Below, in pieces: positions 1 to 10,551 of a stretch of 64,000 nt of DNA. The notes under the pieces are model-generated. The model was not told where the DNA came from and searched no databases. It was given only the letters and a program-made list of their open reading frames with translations. Source of the stretch: Rhizopus sp. PT2906 (taxonomy: Eukaryota; Mucoromycota; Mucoromycetes; Mucorales; Rhizopodaceae); assembly GCA_025529335.1 (NCBI GenBank), contig JAMYHX010000001.1, positions 124,001 to 188,000 on the forward strand. The letters run 5' to 3'. The position numbers and the translations under genes are program-made. The number at the start of each line of letters is the position of its first letter. Position 1 is the stretch's first letter.

Positions 1-27
1 TATTCTAATCTTTATTATTATTATTAG

Positions 28-222
28 AACTTCATGGCAATCCAGATGGAACTATTCCTGCTACCTTTCAGATCATTTACTTGGTAAAAAAACAAATGAA
101 TTATGTGAAAGCAAGTTTTAACTTAATCTTGATGCATATAGATTGGATGGAAACCTTCTGAGAATACACCACTACCCAAAAAGAGAGGATCGGCCAATGC
201 TTCCTTAAAAGATGTTTTGTAG
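28..222 (+). CDS. NDUFAF5: NDUFAF5-like complex I assembly methyltransferase, 3' end only
   Basis: Only the last two exons lie in the window. Exon 28-83 follows an acceptor (tag at 25-27) and encodes LHGNPDGTIPATFQIIYL. An intron at 84-141 follows, and exon 142-222 encodes IGWKPSEN then KKRGSANASLKDVL and a TAG stop. The order DG(S/T)IPATFQ-(I/V)-YxIGWK, then a K/P-rich stretch with RGSA.xSL, is the C-terminal signature of NDUFAF5. That family is a mitochondrial Rossmann-fold protein that modifies the complex I subunit NDUFS7 during assembly. The SAM-binding part lies upstream of the window, so catalysis cannot be judged here. The splice phase between the two exons is consistent. Confidence 0.75.
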
Positions 223-477
223 ATAGATGATATCGTTGTTTTGAACAAAAGCGTATCATTAAAACTTTTTCATTATTATATGATCTTTAGTAGAATGAAG
301 CAGTGCAAAAAATAAAAGTAATGTTTTGATTTTAAACCAGACAGACGGCATAAAGTTTGTACGGATATGTTGAGAATGTGTGGCACTTTATACGAGTATT
401 TAAGATGAAAAGAGAGATTCATAAAAAGGCAATAAGGCTATTGCTTTTTTTATTTCCTTTTGGTAAATTACTTGATA

Positions 478-3151
478 ATGAAGTATATAAGCCTACTATT
501 ATTTTATGCTATTTGCTATCATACTGTCATCGCAGCACTTCTAAACGAAAGTGATTATACTCAGTTTTCTCAGTTTCTTTCAGCTATGCTTGCTCGAGAA
601 TCACCTTCATCTGTTTTCCCCGCTATATCACATCCATACCCACCCATTTATGCTGATACTAGCTTCAAAAAGCCTGTTCCAACAAATTCTTGGATTAGCA
701 ACTTATTTTATCCTAGCACGAGCAACCTTGCCCCTACGACGCCAGATCCTTATATATTAAGGCTTTTAGATGACTTTGGAGGAAATCCTGGATTGTCTAT
801 ATCTCAGCCTTCACAAAAGGTAAATCAAAGGAAAGAGAGAGAAAGAGAGCAAAAGGAATGAACCTTGTAGAATAATTTTTCTTTAATAGGTCGTTGGTTC
901 CTACAGTTCTATGAATAATGTGCCAGAAACACCTGCAGGATACATTGTCAACGGTGTTGTTGTAGATTTTCGAGTAACCTCAGTTGAATGGAAGGATCAG
1001 AGACCAGAACCTCTGATTACCAACTGGGATCTGTTTGGAACCAACATCAGATTACAGAGTAAATCAGGAAGCATCGATTTCCCGGTTGCTAGAGGAATGT
1101 CATATGTCACCGCATTATATAATGATTTGACTCCCCAGTTCTTTACACAGCACGCCATCCTTCAAGTGAACTCTGATATGTTTCAGTCAAACGACACATA
1201 TACCGGAAGGAAGTTTAAATTATCGTTCAATGATAATCCTACTAGTACCTTTATCATTTACGCCTTGGGTAAAGAGCCATTGACCTTGCAGAAGATTGGC
1301 AATAATAACTTGGTAGCGGCCAGCAAGTACAATGGCCCCATACAAGTGACAAAACTTCCCAGTAAAGAGAGCGAAATTGTGTTAGATTTCAATAGAGGAA
1401 CGTGGGCAACTGGAGGCGATATTAAGCTTGATCTAAACAGGTATATCTTTAATGTAAAACTATACGAGTTGTCCTTACACCTTATAGAAATTCATATACG
1501 ATCGAATGGAAGCAAGGAGGAAATCGTTCCAAAAATCTGCTAATGTACGCTTATCCTCACCATATGAAGTCGTTTATCAGAGATGGTAGTTTGAAAAAAA
1601 CCAATCTTAAGCTTCAATCATCTACAAAAGGAACAATGCAAGCTGTTGTTGGAAACGTTTGGACACTAATTGAAAAGAATGTGAGCAGCATTGACTGGTT
1701 TCCATCTAACCCAACTCCTGAAGCGTCTACGCGAAATGAGATTATGGAAAACTTAGTATCTGATGTCCGTTTAAACTACACGGAAGAAACGCTCAAGGGT
1801 GATAACTACTTTTCTGGAAAGGGTTTGCAAAAGTTGGCCATACTCTCTTTACTCTTAAATAAGCCAAATCAGACCGCTTTAAAAAATCAAGAGCTTGCTG
1901 AAGAATCACTAAACAAGATCAAAGCTGCATTCTTGCCTTACCTAGAAAACCGACAGATGGATCCATTTAGATATGATGCGCTCTATAAGGGTATTGTGTC
2001 CTTGAATGGATTACCAACAGAATTAGGCGGCACAGGCAATCGTGATGCTGCGTTTGGGCATTCATATTATAACGATCATCATTATCATCAAGGATATCTT
2101 ATAGTAACAGGTATTGTGAATGTGTGTGGGTTTCTTGTTGTATTCTCATCTTTTTTAGCTGCCATTATTCATTACCTTGATCCTGCATGGAACACCAATC
2201 AAATTAGGAAATGGACCGAGGCTCTAATTCAGGATGTCAACTGTCAAGCTAACGATAATGCAGATTTTGCTCAATTCCGTAACTGGGATTGGTTTGCAGG
2301 ACACAGTTGGGCTGGAGGTATAAAGGTCAATGGAGCACTGGATGGTCGAGATCAAGAGTCTGTGCCTGAGGTAAGTCTATTGTATGTATATACCATGAAT
2401 AATACAGCTTATTGTTATTCTATAAAATAGTCTGTCAACTTTTACTGGGGAGTGAAACTCTGGGGCCTAGCTACGAAGAATACAGACTTGGTAAAACTTG
2501 CAAACCTTCAGTTGGCTGTCATGAAGAGAGCAACCTATGAATACTTTTGGATGTTGGATGGTAACGAGAATAGACCTCCGGCCATGGTAAAGAACAAAGT
2601 TGCTGGCATCTTTTTTGAACAAAAGATAGATTATGTAAGTAACTAGCTCTCTTTTATTCTAATACTAATACAATACTAGACTACTTATTTCGGAAGATTC
2701 ATTGAATATATTCATGGCATTCAGCAACTACCGATGACACCTATGTTAGCAGAATATATGAGAACACCTCGATTTGTAAGACAGCGTCCCTTTTTTTTTT
2801 TTTTTTTTTTCTTTACCCTAATCTTATCTTCTTATAGGTGACTGAAGAATGGGAGCAAAAGTTAAAGGACGTTGCATTCACTGTGGATAACCCATGGTCA
2901 GGGGTCCTCTATTTGAATTATGCAATGATCAATCCAGCTGATGCTTATCCTTTATTAAGAACTGCTCAAATGGATGATGGACAAACTCGATCGTACTCTT
3001 TGTATCTTGCAGCAACACGACCCAGCTTCTTTAGACGATGTAAGAACTATAAAATTCTATGAAAAAACTAAACTAAATTCTTTTCTATATAGCATTTTCG
3101 CGTTTCCTAAAAGAAAAGATGAAAAACATGCTTTCATCAAGCGTGCGATGA
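478..3151 (+). CDS. Secreted GH81 endo-1,3-beta-glucanase
   Basis: A family 81 glycoside hydrolase that cleaves beta-1,3-glucan in fungal cell walls, used in wall remodelling, cell separation or nutrition. Eight exons (478-819, 890-1440, 1488-2110, 2159-2370, 2431-2634, 2680-2775, 2838-3039, 3093-3151) sum to 762 codons. The N-terminus [19 protein letters not shown] is a signal peptide. Diagnostic blocks are [14 protein letters not shown] near residue 70, [13 protein letters not shown] in the middle, [13 protein letters not shown] (the catalytic Asp region, equivalent to NDHHFHYGY), and SWAGG...[16 protein letters not shown] carrying the catalytic Glu region. A clear carbohydrate-binding tail is not seen. 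The last, short exon is the least certain part, because reading through the donor at 3040 would end the protein at 3062 instead. Confidence 0.9.
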
Positions 3152-4045
3152 AGAGTGTAAAGCTTAAATTATCATTAGAATTAACTTATATGGAATAAAA
3201 TAAGGGTTGAAGCAATCCATGGCAAAAGACACAGTAATATTCTTGTTTAAGCAAAGACAATAACAGTCCCCTACTTGCAGCGTAGCTGTCCAATTGGTAT
3301 ATGCTTTTCTAGGCAACCTGCAACTTTAAAACTAAGTATTGTCTGCTTTGTTATTGTATTTCCAAATGTTATTCTCCTTGTTAAATGTGGTCATTTTATT
3401 GTCACAATGACGCTCTTTCCTTCAGATCATGTGTGCTCAGTCCACTTGACACGTTTTGATAAGAAATGGACAAAAGCTATTGAGAGAATGAGTATAGTGA
3501 CATTAGTATATTGTTTATGATTGGTTTACTTTTGTTGATCCTTTTTAATAAATAAACATTGATGCGCTTTTTCAAGCCTGTAAATAATAAACACAGGCCC
3601 CTTTTAGTCTCTTTATGCCTAAATCTTAAGGGACGGACCTTCACTGCCTTTTGTAATGTCTAATTAAATCACAGCATTGTAAGTTTTGATTGTCCGCATT
3701 TCATTGTTAGTACATTACATCAGCAATAGTAGAATTGATGGTATGTAGCAGACTTTCTTAGCAGCTCTTTTCCTTCAATTATATTTGTATAATATAGACA
3801 CACATCAATCAATCAATTGTTCTTTTTATCAGATGATAGATCATTCTATCTGTCTATTGTTGATAGAAACAATGGACTTCATGATGTCACAAATGACGTG
3901 TGCACACATGCCAACATGGAATAAGGGCAAGTTACCAAACAAAGAAACCAAAAAATGCATATTACACCATCATGTTAAGCTTTATATCCTTTAATTTAAT
4001 CGCATTCCTCTATTTCTTTTTCATCTTTTTATATTTTATTTTAAT
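3152..4045. other. Intergenic, no gene seen
   Basis: About 0.9 kb of AT-rich DNA between the GH81 gene and the Nma111-type gene. Short ORFs are present on both strands but none has a recognisable motif or coherent splicing. It probably holds the GH81 terminator and the promoter of the next gene. Confidence 0.5.
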
Positions 4046-7000
4046 ATGCCAAGACAAATAGAACCTATTTTATCCAACAAAGATACTATTGTACCGCTTG
4101 AAATTGACTACCCATATGGCACCAAGATATCCAATTCGACAAACCTTCCACAGCCCTATGAGCAGATCACTCAGAACCAGCATGTTCTTAAAGATGATAA
4201 AACGACTTGGGAAACTACCATTGATACTTGTATCAAGAGTATCGTCTCAATCAAAGGATACAGAGCTCGAGGATTAGATACCGAATTACCCGGCATATTT
4301 GTCGCTACTGGATTCATTGTCGACGCCAAGATGGGAATTATACTTTCTAATCGACATGTCGTGTCTGTCTCGCCTACAGTGGCTCAGGCAATACTTTGGA
4401 ATAATGAAGAAATTGATTTAGTACCCATCTACCGAGATCCAGTACATGACTTTGGGTTCTTTAAATACGATGTATCAAAAATTAGATATTCTGAAATACC
4501 TGGTATACCACTCTACCCTCAAGGCGCTAAGGTAGGCCAGGAAGTGAAAATTTTGGGGTAAGTCTATGTTGATTTAATAAAAGCTTAATGTTAACAATTT
4601 ACATCTATAAAGAAACGATGCCGGTGAAAAACTAAGTATATTATCGGGTACTCTAGCAAGATTGGACAGAGAGACACCTAACTATGGTATTGGTGAATAC
4701 AACGATTTCAACACGTTTTATTATCAAGCGGCATCAGGTACAAGCTCTGGCTCAAGCGGTAGTCCGGTGTTAGACGTATACGGTAGAGCAATAGCTCTTA
4801 ATGCAGGTGTAGCAATTGCCTCTTCAGCCGGCTATTACTTACCACTCGATCGAGCTCAGCATGTCCTGAGACTCATACAAAGTGGAATGCCGGTTCCAAG
4901 AGGAACCGTTCAAGCTACTTTTGAATTCATGCCATATGAAGGTTTATTGCAATTAGGTCTCAGTCGCCAAGTTGAACGAAAGCTGAGAACCGTTCGCAAT
5001 TCATCTCTAACAACAGAAACGAATGAAGGGTTACTTGTAGTCAAGTCTGTTCTGCCTGGGGGCCCTGCTGATGGCAAACTCGAACCAGGCGATATTTTAT
5101 TAACTTGTAACAATCAATTATTGTCAAAGTTGTTTATCGATCTAGAAACTATACTCGATAATGCAGTTGAAACTAAGACGCCCGTTTACTTCATGGTTCT
5201 ACGAGCAGGAGAGCCCAAGAAGGTTACGATTGATGTACAGAGCCTACATGACATCACGCCTTCAAGATATCTTGAATTTGGTGGAGGTGTACTGAATGAC
5301 TTGTCTTATCAAATAGCAAGATCTTACGGACTGTCTCTTAAAGAAGGCGGTGTATACGTTGGTACTTCTGGATTCCTTCTCGGAAACGCTGGAGCATCGC
5401 GAAAGTCGATTATAGTTGCAATTAATAACAAACAAGTCAAAAATATTGACGACTTTGTCTCTGCTATATCCGATATTGGTCAAGGAGAATGGGTACCTAT
5501 TCGATATTATTCTTTATCAAGACCAATGAAGACAAAAATAGAGGCTCTACAGGTAGATTGGCGCTGGAATAAATTCCAGCTAGCAAAAAGAAATGGTGAG
5601 ATTTAAAAAGGGTATTTATGGTATAGTCCCCTCTAGCTAAAGTAAATACATATATAGATATTACAGGCATATGGGATTATGAAAGACTGCCGACGCCTCT
5701 GGATAACCGTTTAATAAAATCTGTTACAGCAACTGCATCTCCCAATAGCTCATTATTACAAGAAGAAGAAGAAGATCCTTTTAAAAGATTGGTCTATAGC
5801 ATTGTTTCTGTTGAATGCAAGACTCCTTTTGTAATTGATGGCTGTCGAAATGGTTACGCGTACGGTGCAGGCATCATCGTTTCGCTTGATCCTCCTCTCG
5901 TTATCTGTGATCGTGACACTGTTCCAATCGGAATAGGCGTTATTTCCATCACATTTCAACACTCGCTCACAGTCCCTGCCGAATTGTTGTTTTTGCATCC
6001 TTTTTACAATTTTGCTGTTTTGAAATTTGATCCTCAAGCCATCATTCAAGCGGGAATCAAGATAAAGACTGCTGTACTGGATAAGCGTGATTTTCGTCTC
6101 GGTGACACTGTAAAATATATAGGACTTACAGGTAAAAGAAAGAAATATTGCTTATGTCTGATTAAACTCAAGTGTTTGTGTAGGTGGCACCAAAATTAAC
6201 ACTCAAACAACGACAATAGCCTCACTTGTTCCCATTCGTACCAAGGAAACTTCACCACCAAGATGGAGAGCAATGAACGTTGACATATTTAAAGTGGCAG
6301 ACGGTAGTTTGTCAAGTCTAGGTGGAGTTCTTGCAGATGATCAAGGGCATGTTCGTGCTATATGGATGAATTTTTCAATAGATAACGAAGCAAAAAAACT
6401 ATCAAGTATTGTTGGTGGTATTCCCGCTCGCTTAGTACTTCCTGTGCTGGACTGTATTAAATCAGAAAAACAACCCGTTGTATATGGCTTGGATGCAGAA
6501 TTTTGGACATTACAGCTGTCCAATGCCAGACTTTTGGGTTTAAAGGAAGAATGGATAGACAAAGTGACAAAAGAAGCAAACGATAAAATTACGCAGCCAT
6601 CCGTCGTGTGTGTTTTAGGAATTACGGATCTGTCCACGCCTTCTGGGAAAGCATTAAGAAGTGGCGACATGATTTTGGAAATGAATAATAGAGTGATAAC
6701 AACGCTATCAGACCTTGCATTATTTAATGACATAGACAAGCTGACTATGGTAAGAATAGCATCTAAATATATATTAATATATGTAATTAATTTATTTGAA
6801 TAGACCATTCTTCGTGACGGAAAGGAGCTCACACTAGATGTTTCCGCTACTAAACATGATGGTAAGGAAACGACTGAAGTCGTTGGATGGCAAGGAATGT
6901 TGGTTCAAGAAGCGCATCGGGCAGCTAAAGAACAAGTACAAAAGTGTGTACCTCAAGGAGTCTATGTATCCTGTTGTCTTTATGGTTCTCCAGCTCAAGC

Positions 7001-7361
7001 ATCTCTCGAACCAGGTGTTTGGATACATGCGATCAATCAGACGCCTGTCACGTCTCTCAAAGATTTTATTGCAGCAGTGGATAGCAAACAACCGACAAAG
7101 CCTAAGAGTTTATTTCAATATCAAGAATTAGACTCTAACGAGCAGGATCTGATCTTGTCACCGACTGATGATACGCCACAAGCGCCATCCGAGACAGATA
7201 ATGACTTTCAAAACGACTCCCATGTTCAAATCAAGTATACTACCATCGCCAATGTCGTTCACTTGACGACACTCAAGTTGGATAAGCATTATTGGCCAAT
7301 GTGGCATCTTAAAAGAGAAGATTCATATCACTATGGCTGGAAGTTAAAATCATTCGATTAG
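4046..7361 (+). CDS. NMA111: Nma111/HtrA-type nuclear serine protease with PDZ domains
   Basis: A trypsin-like HtrA-family protease of the fungal Nma111 type. The yeast protein is nuclear and is linked to apoptosis-like death and heat survival. Five exons (4046-4557, 4613-5595, 5667-6131, 6184-6749, 6804-7361) give 1027 residues, close to the usual Nma111 length. The triad is visible: His104 in SNRHVV, Asp135 in PVHDFGFF and Ser219 in GSSGSPV. The family block GNDAGEKLSILSGTLARLD spans the first splice junction. PDZ domains follow (LPGGPADGKLEPGDILL near residue 330). The second half is the expected degenerate protease copy plus PDZ repeats (LYGSPAQASLEPGVWIHAIN near residue 905). It stands alone on the plus strand with its own promoter after the 0.9 kb gap. 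Confidence 0.93.
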
Positions 7362-7518
7362 TCTCTTGTACTTAATATTCTTATAAAACGTATCAAAAAG
7401 ATTCAATTGTGTTTTACAAAAAGAGCTGCTGTCATGTGTGAATTTCAACAAGTGCAGCCTTTTTTAATTTTGGACTCCGTGTTGTATATCCCACCCTTTT
7501 TCCCTTTGTTTACATAAT

Positions 7519-8713
7519 ATGAAATACTTGCCCTCAGAGACTGCAGTGCCTGATTGGAAACTTGACTGGAAACAAATCCAACCTGCTTTAGATAGAGCTA
7601 GAAAGTCCATATCGTCTCTCAAGTCTTCGTCACTAGAAGTTATGAGAGTGAGTCAACTTGATTCCGATATTTTAGATAAAGAGTTGATTGACATCTTGAG
7701 CGAGCAATTATGGAGTGCACTTTCTTATTTCAAGGTAAGCTTGTATTCTTCCAAGACTGTTTGCGCGTATGATTCATATTACAAAATAGACAACATTTAA
7801 AGAAAAATATGAACCAGAACTACTTGCAGTCATTCAGTTAGTGCTGTTTAAATATTCACTCTATGATAGTTCAGCAACTTATGGCGCACAACTTCAGAAT
7901 TTAAAGTATAGAAATGAAAGAATGCATAAAGGACCATGTAGATCATACAGACTATCTATGCTTAATATTTGCTCACTTCCTTCAAGTAGAATCTATCGCC
8001 AAAGATGCACCACTGACCAAGTCACAAAAGATTGGGTATGGACTATTGACGATTGGAGGGCAATATGTGTGGACAAGACTGAGTAGATTGACGACAGAGA
8101 AAGGATGGGGAGAATTAGAAGAGGATGATATTAGGCATAGAGCATACAAAATACTTCAAATAGTGGAGAAGTATTGGAAATTACTGTCTTTTATGAACTT
8201 TTTAGTCTTTTTAAGAAATGGCAAATATCGAACCTTGATCGACCGTCTGTTGTGTATGAGGCTAGTGTATGCAAAAAAGTCTGTCAATAGAGAAGTAAGC
8301 TTTGAATTCTTGAATCGACAAATGGTCTGGCATGCATTCACTGTAAGTAAATAGTGATATTGTAAAGACATACACTATATCATCATATGTCATAGGAATT
8401 CTTACTGTTCTTGGTGCCATTGGTCAACATTGAGAAATTGAAATTGAAAGTGATGCATATGTTGCTACCAAAGTCATTTATCTTATCCAAGGGATACGAT
8501 CAATTACCTTTGGATCAATGTGCTATATGTCATGAAAACGACAATGGAAAGGATTTTGCTATTCATAACCCCTATGAAACAAATTGCGGTCATACATATT
8601 GTTATTATTGTATACAGTCCAAACTATCAACAGTAGGTGATGAATGGCTCTGTTTAAGATGTGGTCAAAAGGTGGTTGATATCAAAAAATTTATTGAAAT
8701 TGTTGATCAATAA
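7519..8713 (+). CDS. PEX2: Peroxisome biogenesis RING E3 subunit PEX2
   Basis: PEX2 is one of the three RING peroxins (PEX2/10/12) that ubiquitinate the import receptor PEX5 at the peroxisomal membrane. Four exons (7519-7734, 7790-7937, 7987-8342, 8396-8713) give 345 residues. Family blocks are RVSQLDSDILDKEL near residue 48, FKEKYEPELLAVIQLVLFKYSLY, and QKIGYGLLTIGGQYVW near residue 140. The C-terminal RING is CAICHENDNG...NCGHTYCYYCIQ...CLRCGQ. The 49-nt intron at 7938-7986 explains the frame change in the middle of the gene. The stop lies 12 bp from the convergent TAF13 stop, so the 3' UTRs must overlap. Confidence 0.92.
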
Positions 8714-8725
8714 TAATAAAACTAT

Positions 8726-9184
8726 TTACACTTCATCAGCTGGATCCATTTCCTTCTCATCAAACAGTTGTTTAGCTCGACGAATATCTTCACTCATGTA
8801 CAGCAGTTCTTCCACACGCGCTAATTTCTTTGCATCTTTACGTAAAACAAATTTAAAGTCTTCCACCTTAACTTTGCCTCTGTTATCTGCTACTTCAGCT
8901 GCTTTTTGACACTATCAAACATATTTTATAAATAAGTTATTATGCTTTTATTTGTTTACCATTTCTGAAATGTAATCAATTACTAAATCATCCATCACAG
9001 CTATGGAATCTGATGCAGGATTAGCAACATCACCAAAGCCATACATTAATAGTTTTACTATGTACATTGTTAATCATGCGTTCAATCATGTCAATTATAT
9101 CCCTTTACAATCCTTTGAAAACATTCCTTTACGAACAGCCTTTCTTCTACCTGGTCCATAACCTGTTTCTCGCTGTTCGCTCAT
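8726..9184 (-). CDS. TAF13: Transcription initiation factor TFIID subunit TAF13
   Basis: A histone-fold subunit of TFIID that pairs with TAF11. Three exons on the minus strand (9184-9109, 9057-8960, 8911-8726) give 119 residues, typical for TAF13. The sequence reads MSEQRETGYGPGRRKAVRKG, then FSKDLKLLMYGFGD, DSIAVMDDLVIDYISEM, KVKVEDFKFVLRKDAKKLAR and ELLYMSEDIRRAKQLFDE, matching the whole TAF13 fold. The start codon is shared with a short divergent intergenic region (9185-9350) opposite the small TM gene. All three splice phases agree. Confidence 0.93.
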
Positions 9185-9350
9185 TTTTTTCTTTAATTGA
9201 AACAAGGAAGTAGTGGGTAAAAGCGGCCATTAAAATCTATTCTCTCTTTCTCTCTCTCTTATTCACTGTCCTTAAAAGGTGATTACATATAAATCAATTG
9301 GTCTAGTCAATTAACCCATTGTTTTTAAATTCTAGACTGTCTTTAACAAA

Positions 9351-9579
9351 ATGCTCAGCAGTAAACTTCCTCAAATTGCTCTAGCTGTAGGAGTTGGCGT
9401 AGCAACGGGTATCTATGTTTTTCAACCACTTATAAAACAATACGAAGAGTAAGTCATTTCAAAAAAGTGTAGTCTTCCTTTACTAACTTTTAAACAGGGA
9501 AACAAATGGAACATGGTTGCGTCCTGGCGATGAAGTTCGAATTAAAAAAAGCGATCAGATCAATCCACCAAATAAATAA
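9351..9579 (+). CDS. Small single-pass membrane protein, 59 residues
   Basis: Two exons (9351-9448 and 9498-9579) encode 59 residues. The first half holds one hydrophobic segment (PQIALAVGVGVATGIYVFQP, about residues 7-26). It is followed by a charged tail with ETNGTWLRPGDEVRI. The shape resembles small mitochondrial inner-membrane assembly or stabilising proteins, but no family was recognised with confidence. It is divergent from TAF13 with about 165 bp between the starts. The clean GT-AG junction that preserves frame supports it being real. Confidence 0.6.
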
Positions 9580-9635
9580 AAAAAGTCTAAAAAATTATAT
9601 ATATCCTTGTTTCTTTTCATTTATTTGACTTGCCA

Positions 9636-10494
9636 ATGAGTAAACCACAGCCAGTGCCAATTAGACCACCAGAAAGTAAAGAACCAGAATATGAACAAAA
9701 GAATGTTCATGAAGTCTATGAAGTTATTGCTGAACATTTTAGTGATACGCGTTACAAAGTAATAGTAGCTTTTTTTTTTTTCTTTGTTATGATCTATCTC
9801 AATAACTGTTTTTATATTAGCCTTGGCCTGTAGTTGAACGTTTTTTGAAATCAATGAAGCCAGGAAGTTTAGGAGCAGACATTGGATGTGGTAATGGTAA
9901 ATACATTGGTGTCAATCCCAACATTGTCATTCTTGGTTCGGATAGGTATTTTTTTGGTTTTAAACAGTGTCAATGTTTATAATGCTCTTCTTAGGAGTCG
10001 AAATCTTGTTCAAATTGTAAATCAACGTGGTCATGAAGGAATGGTGGCTGATGCACTTGAATTACCCTATAGATCAAACACATTTGTAAGTTAGGTTTTT
10101 TGTTTTTTTTTGCATATTAAAAAGAAAAGAACAGGACTTTGCGATATCAATAGCTGTCATTCATCATTTTGCAAGCCCTGAAAGAAGACTAGAAGCTATC
10201 AAGAGTATAGCTAGGATCGTAAAGAAAGGGGGTAAAATGCTTGTATTTGTCTGGGCATTAGAGCAGACAAAATTCAGTAAACGAGACTTTAAACCTGGAC
10301 AGCAAGATGTTCTCGTACCTTGGATGCTCACAAAGGGAACTAAAGACGCAGATAATGTTCCTGTATATAATAGATATTATCATTTATTTAAGGAAGGAGA
10401 ACTGAATGAGTTATTTGGCCAAGTAGAAGATGTTGTCATTGAAGAAACGGGCTATGACCGAGATAATCATTATGTGATTGCATGTAAAAAATAA
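9636..10494 (+). CDS. TRM9: tRNA wobble uridine carboxymethyl methyltransferase Trm9
   Basis: A SAM-dependent methyltransferase that completes mcm5U/mcm5s2U at tRNA wobble position 34, acting with the small zinc protein Trm112. Four exons (9636-9758, 9821-9945, 9995-10085, 10135-10494) give 232 residues. N-terminal motif YEQKNVHEVYEVIAEHFSDTRYK leads into PWPVVERFL. SAM motif I is GADIGCGNGKY, with the acidic motif II end at ILGSDR. Next come ADALELPYRSNTFDFAISIAVIHHF and the conserved PERRLEAIKSIARIVKKGG. The C-terminal WALEQ...QDVLVPW and NRYYHLFKEGEL are specific to the Trm9/ALKBH8 methyltransferase. The ATG at 9636 is preferred over an upstream in-frame TTG. Confidence 0.93.
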
Positions 10495-10551
10495 AGAATG
10501 CTTTTGTTTATTCATGATACAAGGGCTTCAATTGGCATATTACTTTACAAT

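Noticed and set aside
3275..3345. tRNA-like gene near a tgg-tat-rich stretch
   Set aside because: No T-arm (GGTTCRAATCC-type) or paired acceptor stem could be found. No convincing tRNA or rRNA was seen in the window.
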